Source: Rotaria socialis (lineage: Eukaryota > Rotifera > Eurotatoria > Philodinida > Philodinidae). From it: a stretch of 64,000 bases of DNA. This document shows positions 12,723-24,342 of this stretch, in pieces. A program made the translations under genes and the position numbers. Numbering within the stretch: position 1 is the first letter of the stretch; each line of letters begins with the position of its first letter. The notes under the pieces were generated by a model. The model was not told the origin of the DNA. It did not search any database and was given only the letters and a program-made list of their open reading frames with translations. The stretch is taken from contig CAJNYU010002678.1 in the NCBI GenBank assembly GCA_905331475.1, positions 62,001 through 126,000 on the forward strand. Reading direction: 5' to 3'.

Positions 12723-14842
12723 TCAAGATTTATCTGAATCTTTTTGTTGTTCTTTATAATGTGTAAGAACACGTGCTGAAGGATCAGTTTGATCACCACA
12801 CCATTTCGGAAGCCAGATATATGGTGTAAGATGTGGTTGTCCAGGATAGTATTCTTCAAATATTGATCTAATTTTAAAGAAAATTCAATTGAACGATTAG
12901 TTCTTCGAAGAGAAAAAAATATGAATATTATTTTTACCGATATAAAAATGCTTCTTTAGTCATTGGTGTATTAAATGGATATAAGGTTGCAGCACGTTGT
13001 AGATCTACATCAGAGACTTGTGTTTCAGCATGTTCTTGCATGTATTGAAAAAGTGATTTTGTCTTTGCAGCAACACCATCAGAAAAAGCTTCTTTTGGAC
13101 GCCAAAGAATTTCGGATGGTATCAAATCAAGGCCATCAAAAGCTTTCCTATTTTTGTTTTGAATAAAAATTTGAAAAAACTCACGAGTTATAATTTTACC
13201 TCAAAAGATATTTTTCTGCCCGTGCTTTAGTTGGGGATCTTTCAGCTGCTGGTAACGAGAGATAATAAGATGTAAATGCATGATCAAGAAATGGTACACG
13301 CAATTCAAGTCCATGAGCAGCTGTTGTTCGATCAGCACGAAGTACATCGTAGAAATAAAGATCTTGACAAAGACGACGAGATTCTCGATCGCCTTCTTCT
13401 GGTGTTGGTTGTCGATAAAAATAAATATAACCTTGACAAACTTCATCAGCACCTTCACCAGATAGTACAACAATAGTATCTGTTTTTTCTTGGATATATT
13501 TCGCGACAAAGTACATTCCAATTGATGCTCGAATTGTTGTAATATCATAAGATTCAAGTGATTTAATTATATTTTTTAAATGTTTTATGGCATCTTCTGC
13601 TGAAAAACGTATTTCATGATGCTCAGTACCCAAATGTTTAGCAACCTAAATTGAAATTTAGGTTTAATTTAATAATTAAATTTTAGTTGATATAAAATTT
13701 TAAGTACTTTTCGTGCAGCAATCAGATCAGGACTTTCGTCGTCCATTCCAATAGAAAATGTTTGAATTGGATAATTGATACCTTGTTTGCGTGCTTCTTG
13801 TATAGTTAAAGCAGCAATTATACTTGAATCAAGACCACCAGAAAGCATACTACCAATACGTCGATGGGACATTAAACGCATTCGAACAGCATTGGTAAGA
13901 TATGAACGAATATTTAATGAAATATCATCTTAAACAAAAGCAAAGCCTTGTTTTTTTTTCAGTTGTCTTGTTTTTAATGAAAATTATTTTTACCTGTTAA
14001 AGCAACATTGACGTCATATTTTGGAAATACTCCAATAGTATGAAAACGTTCCTTTTTAATGAATTCAGCTTTTTCATTCTCATCTAATTTATATTCTTCA
14101 TAGGTTCCCGGTTCGAAAGCTTCAATTTTTAATGGTTGATTTGATGCTACTGTTACACCTTCAAGACCTAAAGAATTGTAGAAAAAGAAAATTATATTAA
14201 TTTCAGAAAATAAATCTTTGAAAATTGCAACAATACCTTTGGCTTCGGATGACACAGCTAAAAATCCACATTCAGTAAAGATACGAAATGAAGGTCGAAC
14301 ACCGAATGTATCACGACCAACATAAATTTTTCGTTCTTTTGTATCAAATAATACAAAAGCAAAAACACCATAGAGTTGTTCACACATAAATCGTGCACCT
14401 TTATCATTGTATAGATGAATTAAAATTTCTCCATCGCATGATGTTTCAAATTTATAACCAAATTTCTTTTGAGCCTAATTAAAAATTTATGATTTATAAA
14501 AACAACAAAATTTGCTTCTTTTTCTAATGTTATTTCTACCTCTCTGAAATTATAAATTTCACCATTATAGGTCTAAATAGAAAAGAAAAATAATTTATTC
14601 ATAGTGAGTATTTTTGCAAAACTAACCATCCATATGTGTGGTAGTGCATGAAGACGCATTGGTTGCATTCCAAAAATATCATCGACAACTGCTAGACGAT
14701 GAAAGCCGAATACACATTTTGAAAAATGATTAACATTTTCAAAACGAAAACAATCAGGTCCACGATGGGCAATGTTAAAACAACCTGGAACTTGTTGATG
14801 AGTATCAACGGTTGAACCAAATATACACCAAATTCCACACAT
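12723..14842 (-). CDS. ASNS: Asparagine synthetase (glutamine-hydrolysing), eight exons, 560 aa
   Basis: Cytosolic enzyme making Asn from Asp, ATP and glutamine-derived ammonia. Exons on the minus strand are 14842-14627, 14572-14540, 14474-14237, 14167-13994, 13928-13708, 13645-13200, 13147-12938 and 12867-12723, all GT-AG with consistent phases. The start is fixed by MCGIW, because Cys2 must become the N-terminal nucleophile of the class II glutaminase domain; an in-frame upstream ATG at 14887 is most likely intronic or UTR. Further hallmarks are AHRGPD, NGEIYN, the ATP-pyrophosphatase loop SGGLDSS and the downstream [12 protein letters not shown]. The C-terminus ([16 protein letters not shown]) fits the animal family. 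Length is the same as human ASNS within one residue. A 69-nt intron (14236-14168) is a multiple of three and open in frame, so simple ORF callers read through it. Confidence 0.97.
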
Positions 14843-15607
14843 CTCAAGTCTACAAAAAGAAATTATAAATAAAAGTGTAAAGTCCATAGAATAAAGCTCG
14901 TATATATTGCGCGGTGCATTGCACTAGAATATATAATATGAGCCACTAGTTTAATGTATTGCATCAGATGATCAAACGCGAACGACTTCATTCTTTTTTC
15001 TTTCGTTCTGCCAATACAGGGGATCGACGAGACGCATAACGATTTTAACGTTGTTTAATTGTCTATCGTAGAATAGAACAAGAAAAAGAGAATATAGCTC
15101 ATATTGACCACTTCGAATAACCGACCTTAAATGCACTCTTTTAACCTATATATATATATATATATATATAAAGAGCTTTATTTGAGTGGGTTGACCTTAT
15201 TGGTCCTGACCACTTTGAAAAGAATTTTCTTCAGCGCAAAGGAAAATGAACAATAGAGTGAGATTTAATGATTGTGTTAATACACAAAACTTTTAAGAAT
15301 TGGCAGTTTCAACCCTCCGTCTTTTTTTTTCTTAATAGGACGAGTGGTTGCTACTGAAAAATTTCATAAGTTCGCCAAAGAATGTTGTCGAGTTGTTTTG
15401 AAATGTGACAGTACGAGTGCTGGGTCGACCTTGCGGCAGTGATGGAATATATGCCTTTTCATTGTAGTGTTGTCGTGTCTTATTAACTATATTTTTGTGC
15501 TGTATATAGGATCCAATCAGTTCTTGTTCATATTGCTGGATGTTGTTAAAGCGTTTTATTAGACTTTTTCTATATTTCTCTTCGAGTGTTGGTAGTTTAA
15601 AGATTTC

Positions 15608-15707
15608 NNNNNNNNNNNNNNNNNNNNNNNNNNNNNNNNNNNNNNNNNNNNNNNNNNNNNNNNNNNNNNNNNNNNNNNNNNNNNNNNNNNNNNNNNNNNN
15701 NNNNNNN
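15608..15707. other. Assembly gap of 100 N
   Basis: Exactly 100 unknown bases, the usual placeholder for a scaffold gap of unknown size. Confidence 0.99.
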
Positions 15708-15855
15708 ACGATGACCGTTTACGGAGATTTTTCACGGTCCTCGTTTACGACGATCGTATTTCATCGTATAACTTCGTTTACGGCAACAGTAAACGACTAC
15801 AAAATACGGTCGCCGTTTTTCACCGTGAATGATAGGTATACGGCCGTTTACGGCT
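15708..15855. repeat. Clustered CGTTTACGG-type repeats in both orientations
   Basis: Directly after the gap, CGTTTACGG or close variants recur about six times in about 140 bp, mixed with reverse-oriented relatives (CGTAAACG-like, CCGTATTTTGT-like). The block is much richer in CpG than its surroundings. It probably continues into the gap and may be what broke the assembly. Confidence 0.65.
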
Positions 15856-16699
15856 CAGGTTGATCGACCTGGGATGTCTCGCCAAGAGGTGTTTCAGGAA
15901 TAAATTTCAGACTTATGGTATTATCCAGTGAGGAGATCTGAACGGACAAATGTTAGCAAAAGAGTGAATTTTCCCTACATTGGTGCGATGTATAGAATGC
16001 CAAGAGTTCAATTTTTGAAGCTGAAATTGATTCAGGGTATGGACCTTAGTGACATGTAATTCGGCAGAAAATTTCAAGTGGATTGAATGAATCCTTCTTG
16101 AGATATTGCGTATCCAAAACCGCATTTCGAGAAATTGAAACTTGAAACTTGACAGTCGAAATTTCAGTTGAATTCAAGTTTCAAGTTCGACATATATGAA
16201 GTCAATTCACAAACTGATTTTGAAATACTTGGGAATATGTGTCATTGCTTAGTCATAGAATAACTTAATAAATTTCAACGTTAGAAAGAACAAACCGTTA
16301 GTAAAATAAATGTGTGTTAAGGTATTAGTATCATGTCATGAAAATTTGGATCAACTTTGGATGAAGATTAAATTAGCTTCCATTGATTGTTTTTCTTTCA
16401 GTTAGTTTGCTTTGTCGTCTTGATTTTAATTGAAGATTATGAGGAAAAAAAAGGTCACATATAGACAGAACAATGGTGCTCAAGCCGGTAGACATTGCTC
16501 TTATAAATATATGCTCGTCGCGACAATATAATCTTACCTACTTTTTTACTTAGAAGTTGATAACAGAACAACGTATGGTCATAATATTGCATTTATAAAA
16601 GAATTAAGTTGAAGTAAGAAATTATTTTATTTTTTTATTATATTATTGAAATAGAAAGTAAAAAAGAATATACGAATATTTAGGTACAGAAAATTTTCA

Positions 16700-18512
16700 A
16701 TGAATTTATTATGTTATTTAATATTTATTTTGTCTATTCAACGAATAGTTGGATCTGATTTAGTTTTAAGTAAGTATTGAAAACATATCATTAAAACTAA
16801 GTAAAATATAGACTAAAAAAAGATTCCTATGCAGATTTTCATCTTCAAAACTGGACAAATCCATGTGAACCAAATCCATGTCGAGCTGGAACATGTGAAA
16901 TTATTTCAAAAATAAATTTTAATTGTCATTGTATTTCGGTAAGTTTTCAAAAACTTTTATAATTGAATTTTCTAATAATTAGAATTAAAAAAAAAGTATG
17001 TTTATGGTCAATTATGTGAAAAATTAAATTATTCACAACAACCATGTGACAGTAATCCATGTTATAATCAAGGTTTATGTTCACCAATATCTCCAAGAGA
17101 TTCTCCAACAAATAGTAGTTTTATATGTCTTTGTCCTCCACAACATTCTGGAAAATATTGTCAAGAAAATGTTGGTGAATGTTCTTGTTTAAATGGTGGA
17201 ACTTGTTATAATAGTAGGAATTCGTTTAGCTTCTTTTTTTTATATAAGTTTGTTATTTTTATTTCATTTCTTCAAGTATCTTATGATGGATATAGATGTT
17301 CATGTCCGTCGATGTTTACTGGTCCAGTTTGTGAACATGATTTTCGAAATGAAACATTTTGTAGTCATTCTCCATGTAAAAATAATGGTACATGCATTTT
17401 AATTGAATCATCAGCTGGAGTTTGTTTATGTCAACCTGGATATGTAGGAGAATTATGTGAAAAACATGTTTCTTTTTGTCATCAAAATCCATGTAGAAAT
17501 AATGGTTTGTTTTTCTTTCAATACGTGAAAAAAATAAATAAATAAATCAAAAAAAGAAAATTTAATTTCTAGGTACATGTGTTCCATTGTCTGGCGTTGA
17601 TGGTCAATGTCGCTGCCAACCAGGTTATTCAGGTTCTCTGTGTGAACAAGTTCAAACAACATTCTGCTCAAATAATCCTTGTCGAAACGGATCAACTTGT
17701 ATTGTATTAAATCATACAGGCGATGGATTTTGCTTATGTTCAAACGATTATGCTGGACCTTATTGTGAGTATATAACACCAACAGCGTGTAAAAAACGTT
17801 GTAATAAAAACCAAGGAAAATGTGCTCTAATTGATAATAAATATGGCAGATGCTTATGCCCAAAAGATGTTACAGGACCGTATTGTGACATACCACTTCA
17901 TTCTTGTGCACCAAATCCTTGTGGTCAGTTTTAAGAAATAAACATCTTATTTATCTTAATATAAAAGACAATTTTAATTTAGAAAATAATGGAATATGTA
18001 TGCATGAAATGTCAAGTCAATCATATAAATGTTTATGTACATTTGGATATTCAGGTGTAAATTGTTCGGAAAATTTAAATAAATCATTTTGTTCATCAAA
18101 TCCTTGTATGAATAATGGAACATGTCTTCAATCACCAACAACTGCTGATGGTATATGTCGATGTCAAGAAGGTTTTTCAGGAATATTTTGTAATGAAATA
18201 GTTAAGTGTGGAAATGAAAAATGTCAATATCCAAAACAAGTTTGCTTAGCTGAAAGTTGTGTTAATGTTACAGGTGAACTCTATTGTCTTTTACATGAAT
18301 GTCAACATGGGGGAAAATGTAATCCTATGACACGACAATGTCAATGTGAAAAAGGGTTTGCTGGTATTAAATGTGAGTTAAGAACAATACTTTGTGATCA
18401 AATGAATAATGTCTGTCAAAATAATGGAACTTGTTTATCAATAGAAAATCATTGTGTTTGTACAAATTTTTATACTGGAAAATATTGTGAAATTCTAATC
18501 GAACAAAATTGA
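16700..18512 (+). CDS. Secreted multi-EGF-domain protein, six exons, 499 aa
   Basis: Exons are 16700-16769, 16835-16938, 16997-17213, 17277-17504, 17573-17923 and 17983-18512, all GT-AG with phases that fit. Residues 1-20 form a signal peptide (MNLLCYLIFILSIQRIVG). The rest is about ten EGF-like repeats with the spacing C-x-NPC-x-NxGTC...C-x-C-x-GY-x-G-x-C, for example SNPCMNNGTC and CQPGYVGELC. Several introns fall in phase 1 just after the Gly of NNG, the usual exon-shuffling position in EGF genes. No membrane segment follows the last repeat, so the product should be extracellular. It resembles Notch/Delta-type EGF arrays but lacks DSL, LNR and transmembrane parts; I infer a matrix or adhesion role. 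Ordinary rotifer codon use. Confidence 0.88.
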
Positions 18513-19633
18513 TCTCAACAAATTAAACATTATTTTATCGATAGTATATTGTAAAATTTCTTTTCTTTTGTTAATCGCATGTCAATATAAGAAATTTCAA
18601 TGTAGTTTTTACTTCAAAATTATAATTACTCGAAGAAATCTCAACAAAAATAAATGACTGAAATTTCAGTTTTCACGAAAAATATTTATTTTGCATTTAT
18701 GAATAATTAAAAGAAGTTTTTTTCTCTTCTACGATTAATGTGAATTTATGAACGAATAAAAGCAAACCAGTTGTAAGAGACAGTTTTTTGACAATTATAG
18801 TTGTATTTAATATTTTCTAGAATTATAACCATAAGAAATTGGTAGTTCATGTTAGGTTAGAAGAAAGTACTTATCGATAAATCATTTATACGTAATCGCA
18901 TATCAATAACATCTGTCATCGTCTGCAATGAAGAAAATATATTATTTAGGATATCTATCACGTCTTGAATGTCTCGTTGATAAGATGTCTGTCATCTCTT
19001 TTGATGAACTATCGATTAAGATGTCTGTCACGTTTATGACAACAGAAGATAAATTCAAATTTCTCATTTCAATACTTGTTTTAGATCGTAATCCATAGAA
19101 AAAAATATGCTATATAATTTCATTAAGTAATTGAAAAGTGAACAATAGATTCTGTTGAGAAATTCTGCATCAATTCTTTTATATTATTCATTTGATTTAA
19201 TGATAAGTTTATGGATGAGAAAAGAAAAAAAGACTTTCTTTCTAATATTTTCGAATATAATTGAATAATTTAAACTCTTTATTGACGTGTGCAATCAGCA
19301 ATGCATGATATTGCTATTGACTACAAATATCTAGGACTAATCATAAATGAAGCAACTAATCAAAGTTATGAATAAAACAAAATCGACTCAACTTCGGATG
19401 AACAAGGTCATATCGAGAGAAAAAAGGCATCACACTGCACGCGGGGTTATAATAAAAACAAAAAACGACTAAGAAAACAACCGGACAAATACTGCGGTTC
19501 ATTTCTTGTTTGTTGACTTCTCAATAGAAGTTATTTGTTTTATTGATTTGAAGCTTTGCTAGTTTCTCCACTTTCTAAGATTATCAAGAAACAACCATTC
19601 ATTATTACATCTAAGTAAATAGATTTTCTCACC
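18513..19633. other. Intergenic stretch between two converging genes
   Basis: No gene seen. Around 18905-19045 a short phrase like GATGTCTGTCA(T/C)CT recurs four times with 25-50 bp spacing; the meaning is unclear. Confidence 0.45.
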
Positions 19634-22074
19634 TTATTCAGTTTTACCAGATGATGCTGATTGACCTAGACAAATAAAAAACGAAAAATAATGTTTCTTT
19701 TTAATAAAGCGTTTCAATAGGAAACCTTCTGGAGTAGATGCTTGTTGATTGACATCAACTGTAGAAGTATCAAAGCCGAGTGTTGCTCTATTTGTTTTTT
19801 TTAAATAAAAAAGAAAATGAAAAAAAAGAAAAGCTAAAATAAAAAACAAACTGAGTATTTTGTTGTGATGGATGATATTGTTGCGGTTGCTGATGAGCAA
19901 TATTTTTTTCTAATTGTTCTTGAATATTAGTAAAAGAATCTCGTCCTTGATAATCAACAACGCCAGCTTCCCATTCTCGACGATGAGCAACAGAACCACT
20001 TTGAACACCTTGCTCATTTGTTGATGAACCATAATTAAATAAGGATCCGGCACCAAAACCAAATGTACTTTGTGTTAATGTACCCTAAATAGTAAAAATA
20101 AAAGTAAAAAATTGTCATCCGTATGGTTTGTCTACAAATGCAGATGAATCTACACCGAGCTATAGAATATACGGGTCGTAGTTCGCACCAAATGTAATTA
20201 TTCGGGAACATTAGCTCATGCTGTACGATGTCACAGTGAGGAATTTACTCCATGAGAGAGGAGCCCCAATTTACACTGTGTTTGTATTTCACTAGAACAT
20301 TGACGAATCAACATCCTAAGTTGAAATACATCCATCGATTGGATTCGAACCTAAGAACTTCTGATTGGATACGTGTTAACCAAATGATTTATCTTTTTCC
20401 TGTTCTTTCACGCATATAAAAGGCATGCAAAAACTAATATGACAAACTTAATAATAACAAAAACAATATGTTAACTATAAATATAAGGAAAACAATAAAT
20501 AAGCACACAAAGCTAGTGTTTATTCGAACCGTAAAATTTTCTCTTTTTTTTCCTTTTGAAAATAATGAAAGAATATTTTCTGATGTTAAACATTGTTGTT
20601 GATCATTATAATTAAATAAATCATAATGACTATTTCGTGATTGATATTGATAAAAAGTTTTAGTATGTCCTTGTTTTATATGAAATATTCCTGATCGTGG
20701 AAGAATTTTATCTGTAGAAAATTTTCTTTTAAGATTTTCTCGTATTGATATATCATTAAATAAATCATCAATTATTGATGGAAAAGATAATCTTCGATTT
20801 TCAATTAATATACTTTTTTCTTTCATGTTATTTATATTTGAATAAAAAATCATTGAAGAAAATGTATTCATAACTGAAATATTAGACTAAACTTATTTCG
20901 TTAACTAATTTATTTGATTTTTTAAATAGTAAAATATTAATTTAAAAAGAAAAAGAAAACATGCATTACCTCGATTCCAACACCTGATTTGTTTTGTTGA
21001 AATTGCTGAATATATAAGGTAAACACAGCATGCACAAATCAATCAATCAAACAAATAAAACATAAAAACCAATCAACCAACCTGATTATTTTTCGATAAT
21101 TGTGGCCAAACTCGTTCGTACATTATTTTCCACCAATGAAGAAGAAATTCTTTCTGAATATCATGTTGTCCTTCTAAATTACCTGATAATTTTCCATTTT
21201 GTGGATTATATGTTAATTGCCAGGGTTTTAATGCACCAGCAAAATGAACCAGACGGATATCATTACGAAATCTATTTGATATTTTTATTTATTGAAAGCA
21301 TGAATCAAATAAAATAGACAAAAAGAAAATAGAATTTACCGTTTAACAGCTGGAACATATGAATAAAATGTATTCGATGTTACATTATAAATAAATGGTA
21401 AATGACAAGATATATCAGATGTACGCCAATTTGAGAAGAAATTATTTAAAAGTCCTTGATCACCACCTTAGATAAGAGATTTTTAAATAAAGAAGAAAAG
21501 AATGAAATATAAATAAAAATCGAACCATCGAATGAGGCATCTTGTTGACTTGCAAATTGAACCAATTTTCTAAATGTTTCTTTTGATGGTCGATAAACAA
21601 AAACACCAGAATTAAAACAATCAGGCCAACCAGCATCAGGTGCAGCTGAAAATTCTTCTCGTTCAAATAAATCATCAATATCACGTAAAACAAGAACGTC
21701 AGCATCAAGAAAAACACATTTGGAATATTTTTCTAAAAGCCAACAGTTGATTTTGGTAAATGTAACACCAAGTTCAGGCCGAGACAATAAAGTTAAATTT
21801 GCATTATCATATGAATTTAATTCTTCAACAACAACAACTTCATCAAAACTTGTTTCCAATGTTTGTCTAAAATTCATTTAACAAAAAAAATTATTTATTG
21901 TTTTTTAATTTTTCAAAAAAAACAAACAAACTTTATTAAGTCGGACAATTTGTTTGATATCATAACAACTAAACTTCGTTGTGTTCCAACTCTACGCAAT
22001 GATTGTGCCACAACCAAAGCTCCAAGAGCATAGCCATCGGTTGTTGCTAAGGTAACAAATGCTTCAGATGACAT
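19634..22074 (-). CDS. GYG: Glycogenin, eight exons, 387 aa
   Basis: Self-glucosylating GT8 glycosyltransferase that primes glycogen synthesis. Exons on the minus strand are 22074-21932, 21866-21526, 21466-21340, 21271-21082, 21005-20970, 20084-19852, 19787-19726 and 19665-19634, all in phase. The catalytic DxD metal site is in FLDADVLVL (Asp102, Asp104). GGDQGLLN and HLPFIYN are typical of the family, and Tyr196 in FYSYVP aligns with the auto-glucosylated Tyr195 of mammals. The end of the chain has [16 protein letters not shown], the conserved glycogen-synthase-binding motif. The protein is slightly longer than human GYG1 (350 aa) because of a Gln/Ser-rich linker. The 885-bp intron 20969-20085 is far longer than the others and holds another reading frame and a SINE candidate. 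Confidence 0.95.
20105..20395 (-). mobile_element. tRNA-derived SINE candidate
   Basis: On the minus strand a perfect RNA polymerase III B box, GGTTCGAATCC (about 20346-20356), follows about 30 bp after an A-box-like TGGTTAACACG. The flanking arms do not fold into a tRNA cloverleaf, so it is not a functional tRNA gene. The 240 bp that follow are more complex and GC-richer than the intron around them, as expected for a SINE body. Confidence 0.5.
20434..20871 (-). CDS. Hypothetical small tail-anchored protein nested in a glycogenin intron
   Basis: A 145-codon ATG frame lies wholly inside the large glycogenin intron, on the same strand. The first 115 residues are hydrophilic with mixed charge; the last 28 are strongly hydrophobic ([18 protein letters not shown]), as in tail-anchored membrane proteins. 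A good acceptor (ATTTCAG) sits immediately before the ATG but joining it to the preceding glycogenin exon in phase gives an early stop, so it is not a simple extra glycogenin exon. It could be a nested gene, an alternative last exon, or chance. I do not recognise the family. Confidence 0.35.
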   Translation of the reverse strand: MNTFSSMIFYSNINNMKEKSILIENRRLSFPSIIDDLFNDISIRENLKRKFSTDKILPRSGIFHIKQGHTKTFYQYQSRNSHYDLFNYNDQQQCLTSENILSLFSKGKKRENFTVRINTSFVCLFIVFLIFIVNILFLLLLSLSY

Positions 22075-23435
22075 TATTTCAGAGATTTTCAATCAACACA
22101 ATTAGTCCTTAATTTATAGATCTATGTATATATAGAAAAAGAAAATAATATACAAACAAGAGAAAAAATTCTATTTTATGTGTGTTATCAATACATATGT
22201 CCAGCTATTCATAGATATATATGCATTTGTCTGTCGACCTCACGATGCCCTCTTTATCTCCATACAATCACGTAGAGGCTGCATGATTCCTTTCTACACT
22301 GATACATACTATCTTATTTCTAGATGATTGAAACACGTGCAGGGTTGGGCCGATACGACGTGTTCGAAAAAGTCCTGATTTCAAAAGGAAAAAAACTAAT
22401 TAATATAAAAGTAAAATGGATTTATATTGATTAGTTTTTTGAAATTAACACAGAAGTGATCTTTGTATTTTCTATGGTAAACTCGAAACCTTGTAATAGA
22501 AAAATAAATGTCGATTGTCTCAAGTAAACAAGTATAGAGAACAGCAATGATATACGAGTATGGTATGGCGAAAATAGATTGTCCGCATAGTACCACAAAT
22601 AACTATTAGTTAAACAACGTCATAGACAATACAAATAACCAACAGGTTATTTATAAATTCTAAGATCAAAGTCGATAAGTATTATTACTGAATACGAGCA
22701 TAGAAAATATCATGCAATAAGATTTATTGAGAAATCCTCTGTTGAACACGTATTTTATTAGTTTGAGAATTCTTGATAGATGTCATTAAAATAAACATAT
22801 ATTTATTCTTTCTTTCTATTTTTTTACATCATTTCTCATTTGTTTGTTTTATAAAACCAATGAAAAAAATTGTCAGAACGAAAAAAAATAATACAAAATA
22901 AGATAAGATCAATGAAGGCTAGGAATTTGTCAACTTCTATTATTTCTTTTTTGAATTTCTTTAAATTTCAAACATATTTTATGATTATTGTTTTTTATAT
23001 GAAAACTTCAGTTGCATTGTTAATAATCTATTTTAAAGAGATAAGCATAAATTTCATAAGTTTCTCGTCATAAACCGTTCAGTGTCTATGTATCATCGTT
23101 TGCATTTATTTGCGAGTTAATTTCAGATATGAATATAAAAAATCAAAATGATTGATAAAGATTTCGTATCAATAGTTTATGTCAACGAAATTTAGAATAG
23201 ATATGATAGTCGTGATCAAGAAATCTTAATAGAAGTTTCTTTTACTTTTGTTTTTCTGAAAGAAAATCAATAATCCTATTTCAGTTTTGATAATTTTATT
23301 TTAAATCTTTTAAAAAAATAAAAGTTATGCTTTTCTTTCTATTTGTTTTACTATCAAACAATATTTTATCTTCAGCTAGGAAACTATCAACGAGTGTTTA
23401 TTGAATAGAAAATTCTATTGAAAAAATTTAAAAAA
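22075..23435. other. Intergenic stretch between divergent genes
   Basis: Should hold the promoters of glycogenin (-) and the enoyl-CoA isomerase (+). A sequence CAGGGTTGGGCCGAT at 22340 looks like one end of a hAT-type MITE, but I found no partner end. No coding sequence. Confidence 0.4.
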
Positions 23436-24342
23436 ATGAATAATGCAAACAAAGAATTAATGTTATCTATCAATGATAAAAGCAAATTATTGTTCAAACA
23501 TATTGAATTAATAAAAAAGAGTTCGCTACATTGGGAAATAATATTCAATCGAACGGATAAATATAATGCCATAACAAATGAAATGTATGAACGTATTACA
23601 GAAATATTCGATGAAGCAGCAAAAGACAAAGAATTAATTCTTCTTTCAATAACTGGAAAAGGAAAATTTTATTCAGCTGGAACTGATTTAACTAATTCTG
23701 CTGAATCATTTGTATGCTAATTATTCTTTTATTTAATATACTACTTTCTATTTTCTATACTATTATTAGACATCATCAACAACTGATATTGAAACAATAA
23801 TTAAACAAGGGAAAAATCGTTTACAAAAATTTATTGATAGTATAATAAATTTTCCAAAAATTTTAATTGCTTTTGTCAATGGACCAGCTATTGGCATATC
23901 AGTATCAACATTAGGCTTATTTGATGGAGTTTATGCATCATCTTGTGCAACATTTTCTTTACCATTTACGCGTACAGCACAATCAGCTGAAGGTTGTTCT
24001 TCATTTGTTTTCCCGAATCTAATGGGTTCAATTCATGCGAAGGAAATTCTTTTATTTGATCGACAATTAACAGCTGAAGAAGCTCAACAAAGAGGTTTAG
24101 TTACAAGAGTTATCGATGATAATCTATTTGAAAATGAAAAAGAAAATATTTGCAAACATATTTTATCATTACCTAAAGGAAGTTTGTTAGCAAGTAAAGC
24201 ATTGATGCAGCGATGGAATATTGATACGCTGAAAATCGTTAGTAAAAAAGAAATCGATACTTTAGAACAACGTTGGTTAACTGAAGAATTTGCAGAAGCT
24301 ATTTTCACATTTATCAATAGAAGAAAAAAATCAAATTTATAA
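23436..24342 (+). CDS. ECI2: Enoyl-CoA delta isomerase, ECI2-like, two exons, 282 aa
   Basis: Crotonase-fold enzyme that shifts cis/trans-3 double bonds to trans-2 during beta-oxidation of unsaturated fatty acids. Exons 23436-23711 and 23770-24342 join in phase 0. Conserved pieces are the oxyanion-hole region SAGTDLTN, the substrate loop NGPAIGISVS and QSAEGCSS, whose Glu166 matches the catalytic Glu of ECI2 (QSPEGCSS in human). The C-terminal part (TAEEAQQRGLVTRV, then a WL-x-EE segment) also follows ECI2. There is no acyl-CoA-binding domain at the N-terminus, unlike the long human form. The chain ends KSNL instead of the peroxisomal SKL, so targeting is uncertain. Start chosen at the first ATG; a second Met 8 codons later is possible. 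Confidence 0.92.

Larger units (their letters stand above)
14843..16699. other. Gene-free stretch with scaffold gap
   Basis: Contains the likely 5' UTR and promoter of asparagine synthetase (a 5' UTR intron acceptor lies just before its ATG), a (TA)n tract at 15147-15170, the N gap, the CGTTTACGG repeat cluster and unrecognised moderately complex DNA at 15850-16200 that may be an interspersed repeat. Confidence 0.5.

Noticed and set aside
13201-13557. 118-codon minus-strand frame overlapping asparagine synthetase
   Set aside because: Shifted-frame shadow of exon 6 with Leu/Ile-rich composition.
20324-20395. Functional tRNA gene
   Set aside because: The B box is perfect but acceptor and anticodon stems do not pair; a SINE fits better.
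22329-22400. Second MITE starting CAGGGTTGGGCCGAT
   Set aside because: Only one end seen; no inverted partner or target duplication in the window.
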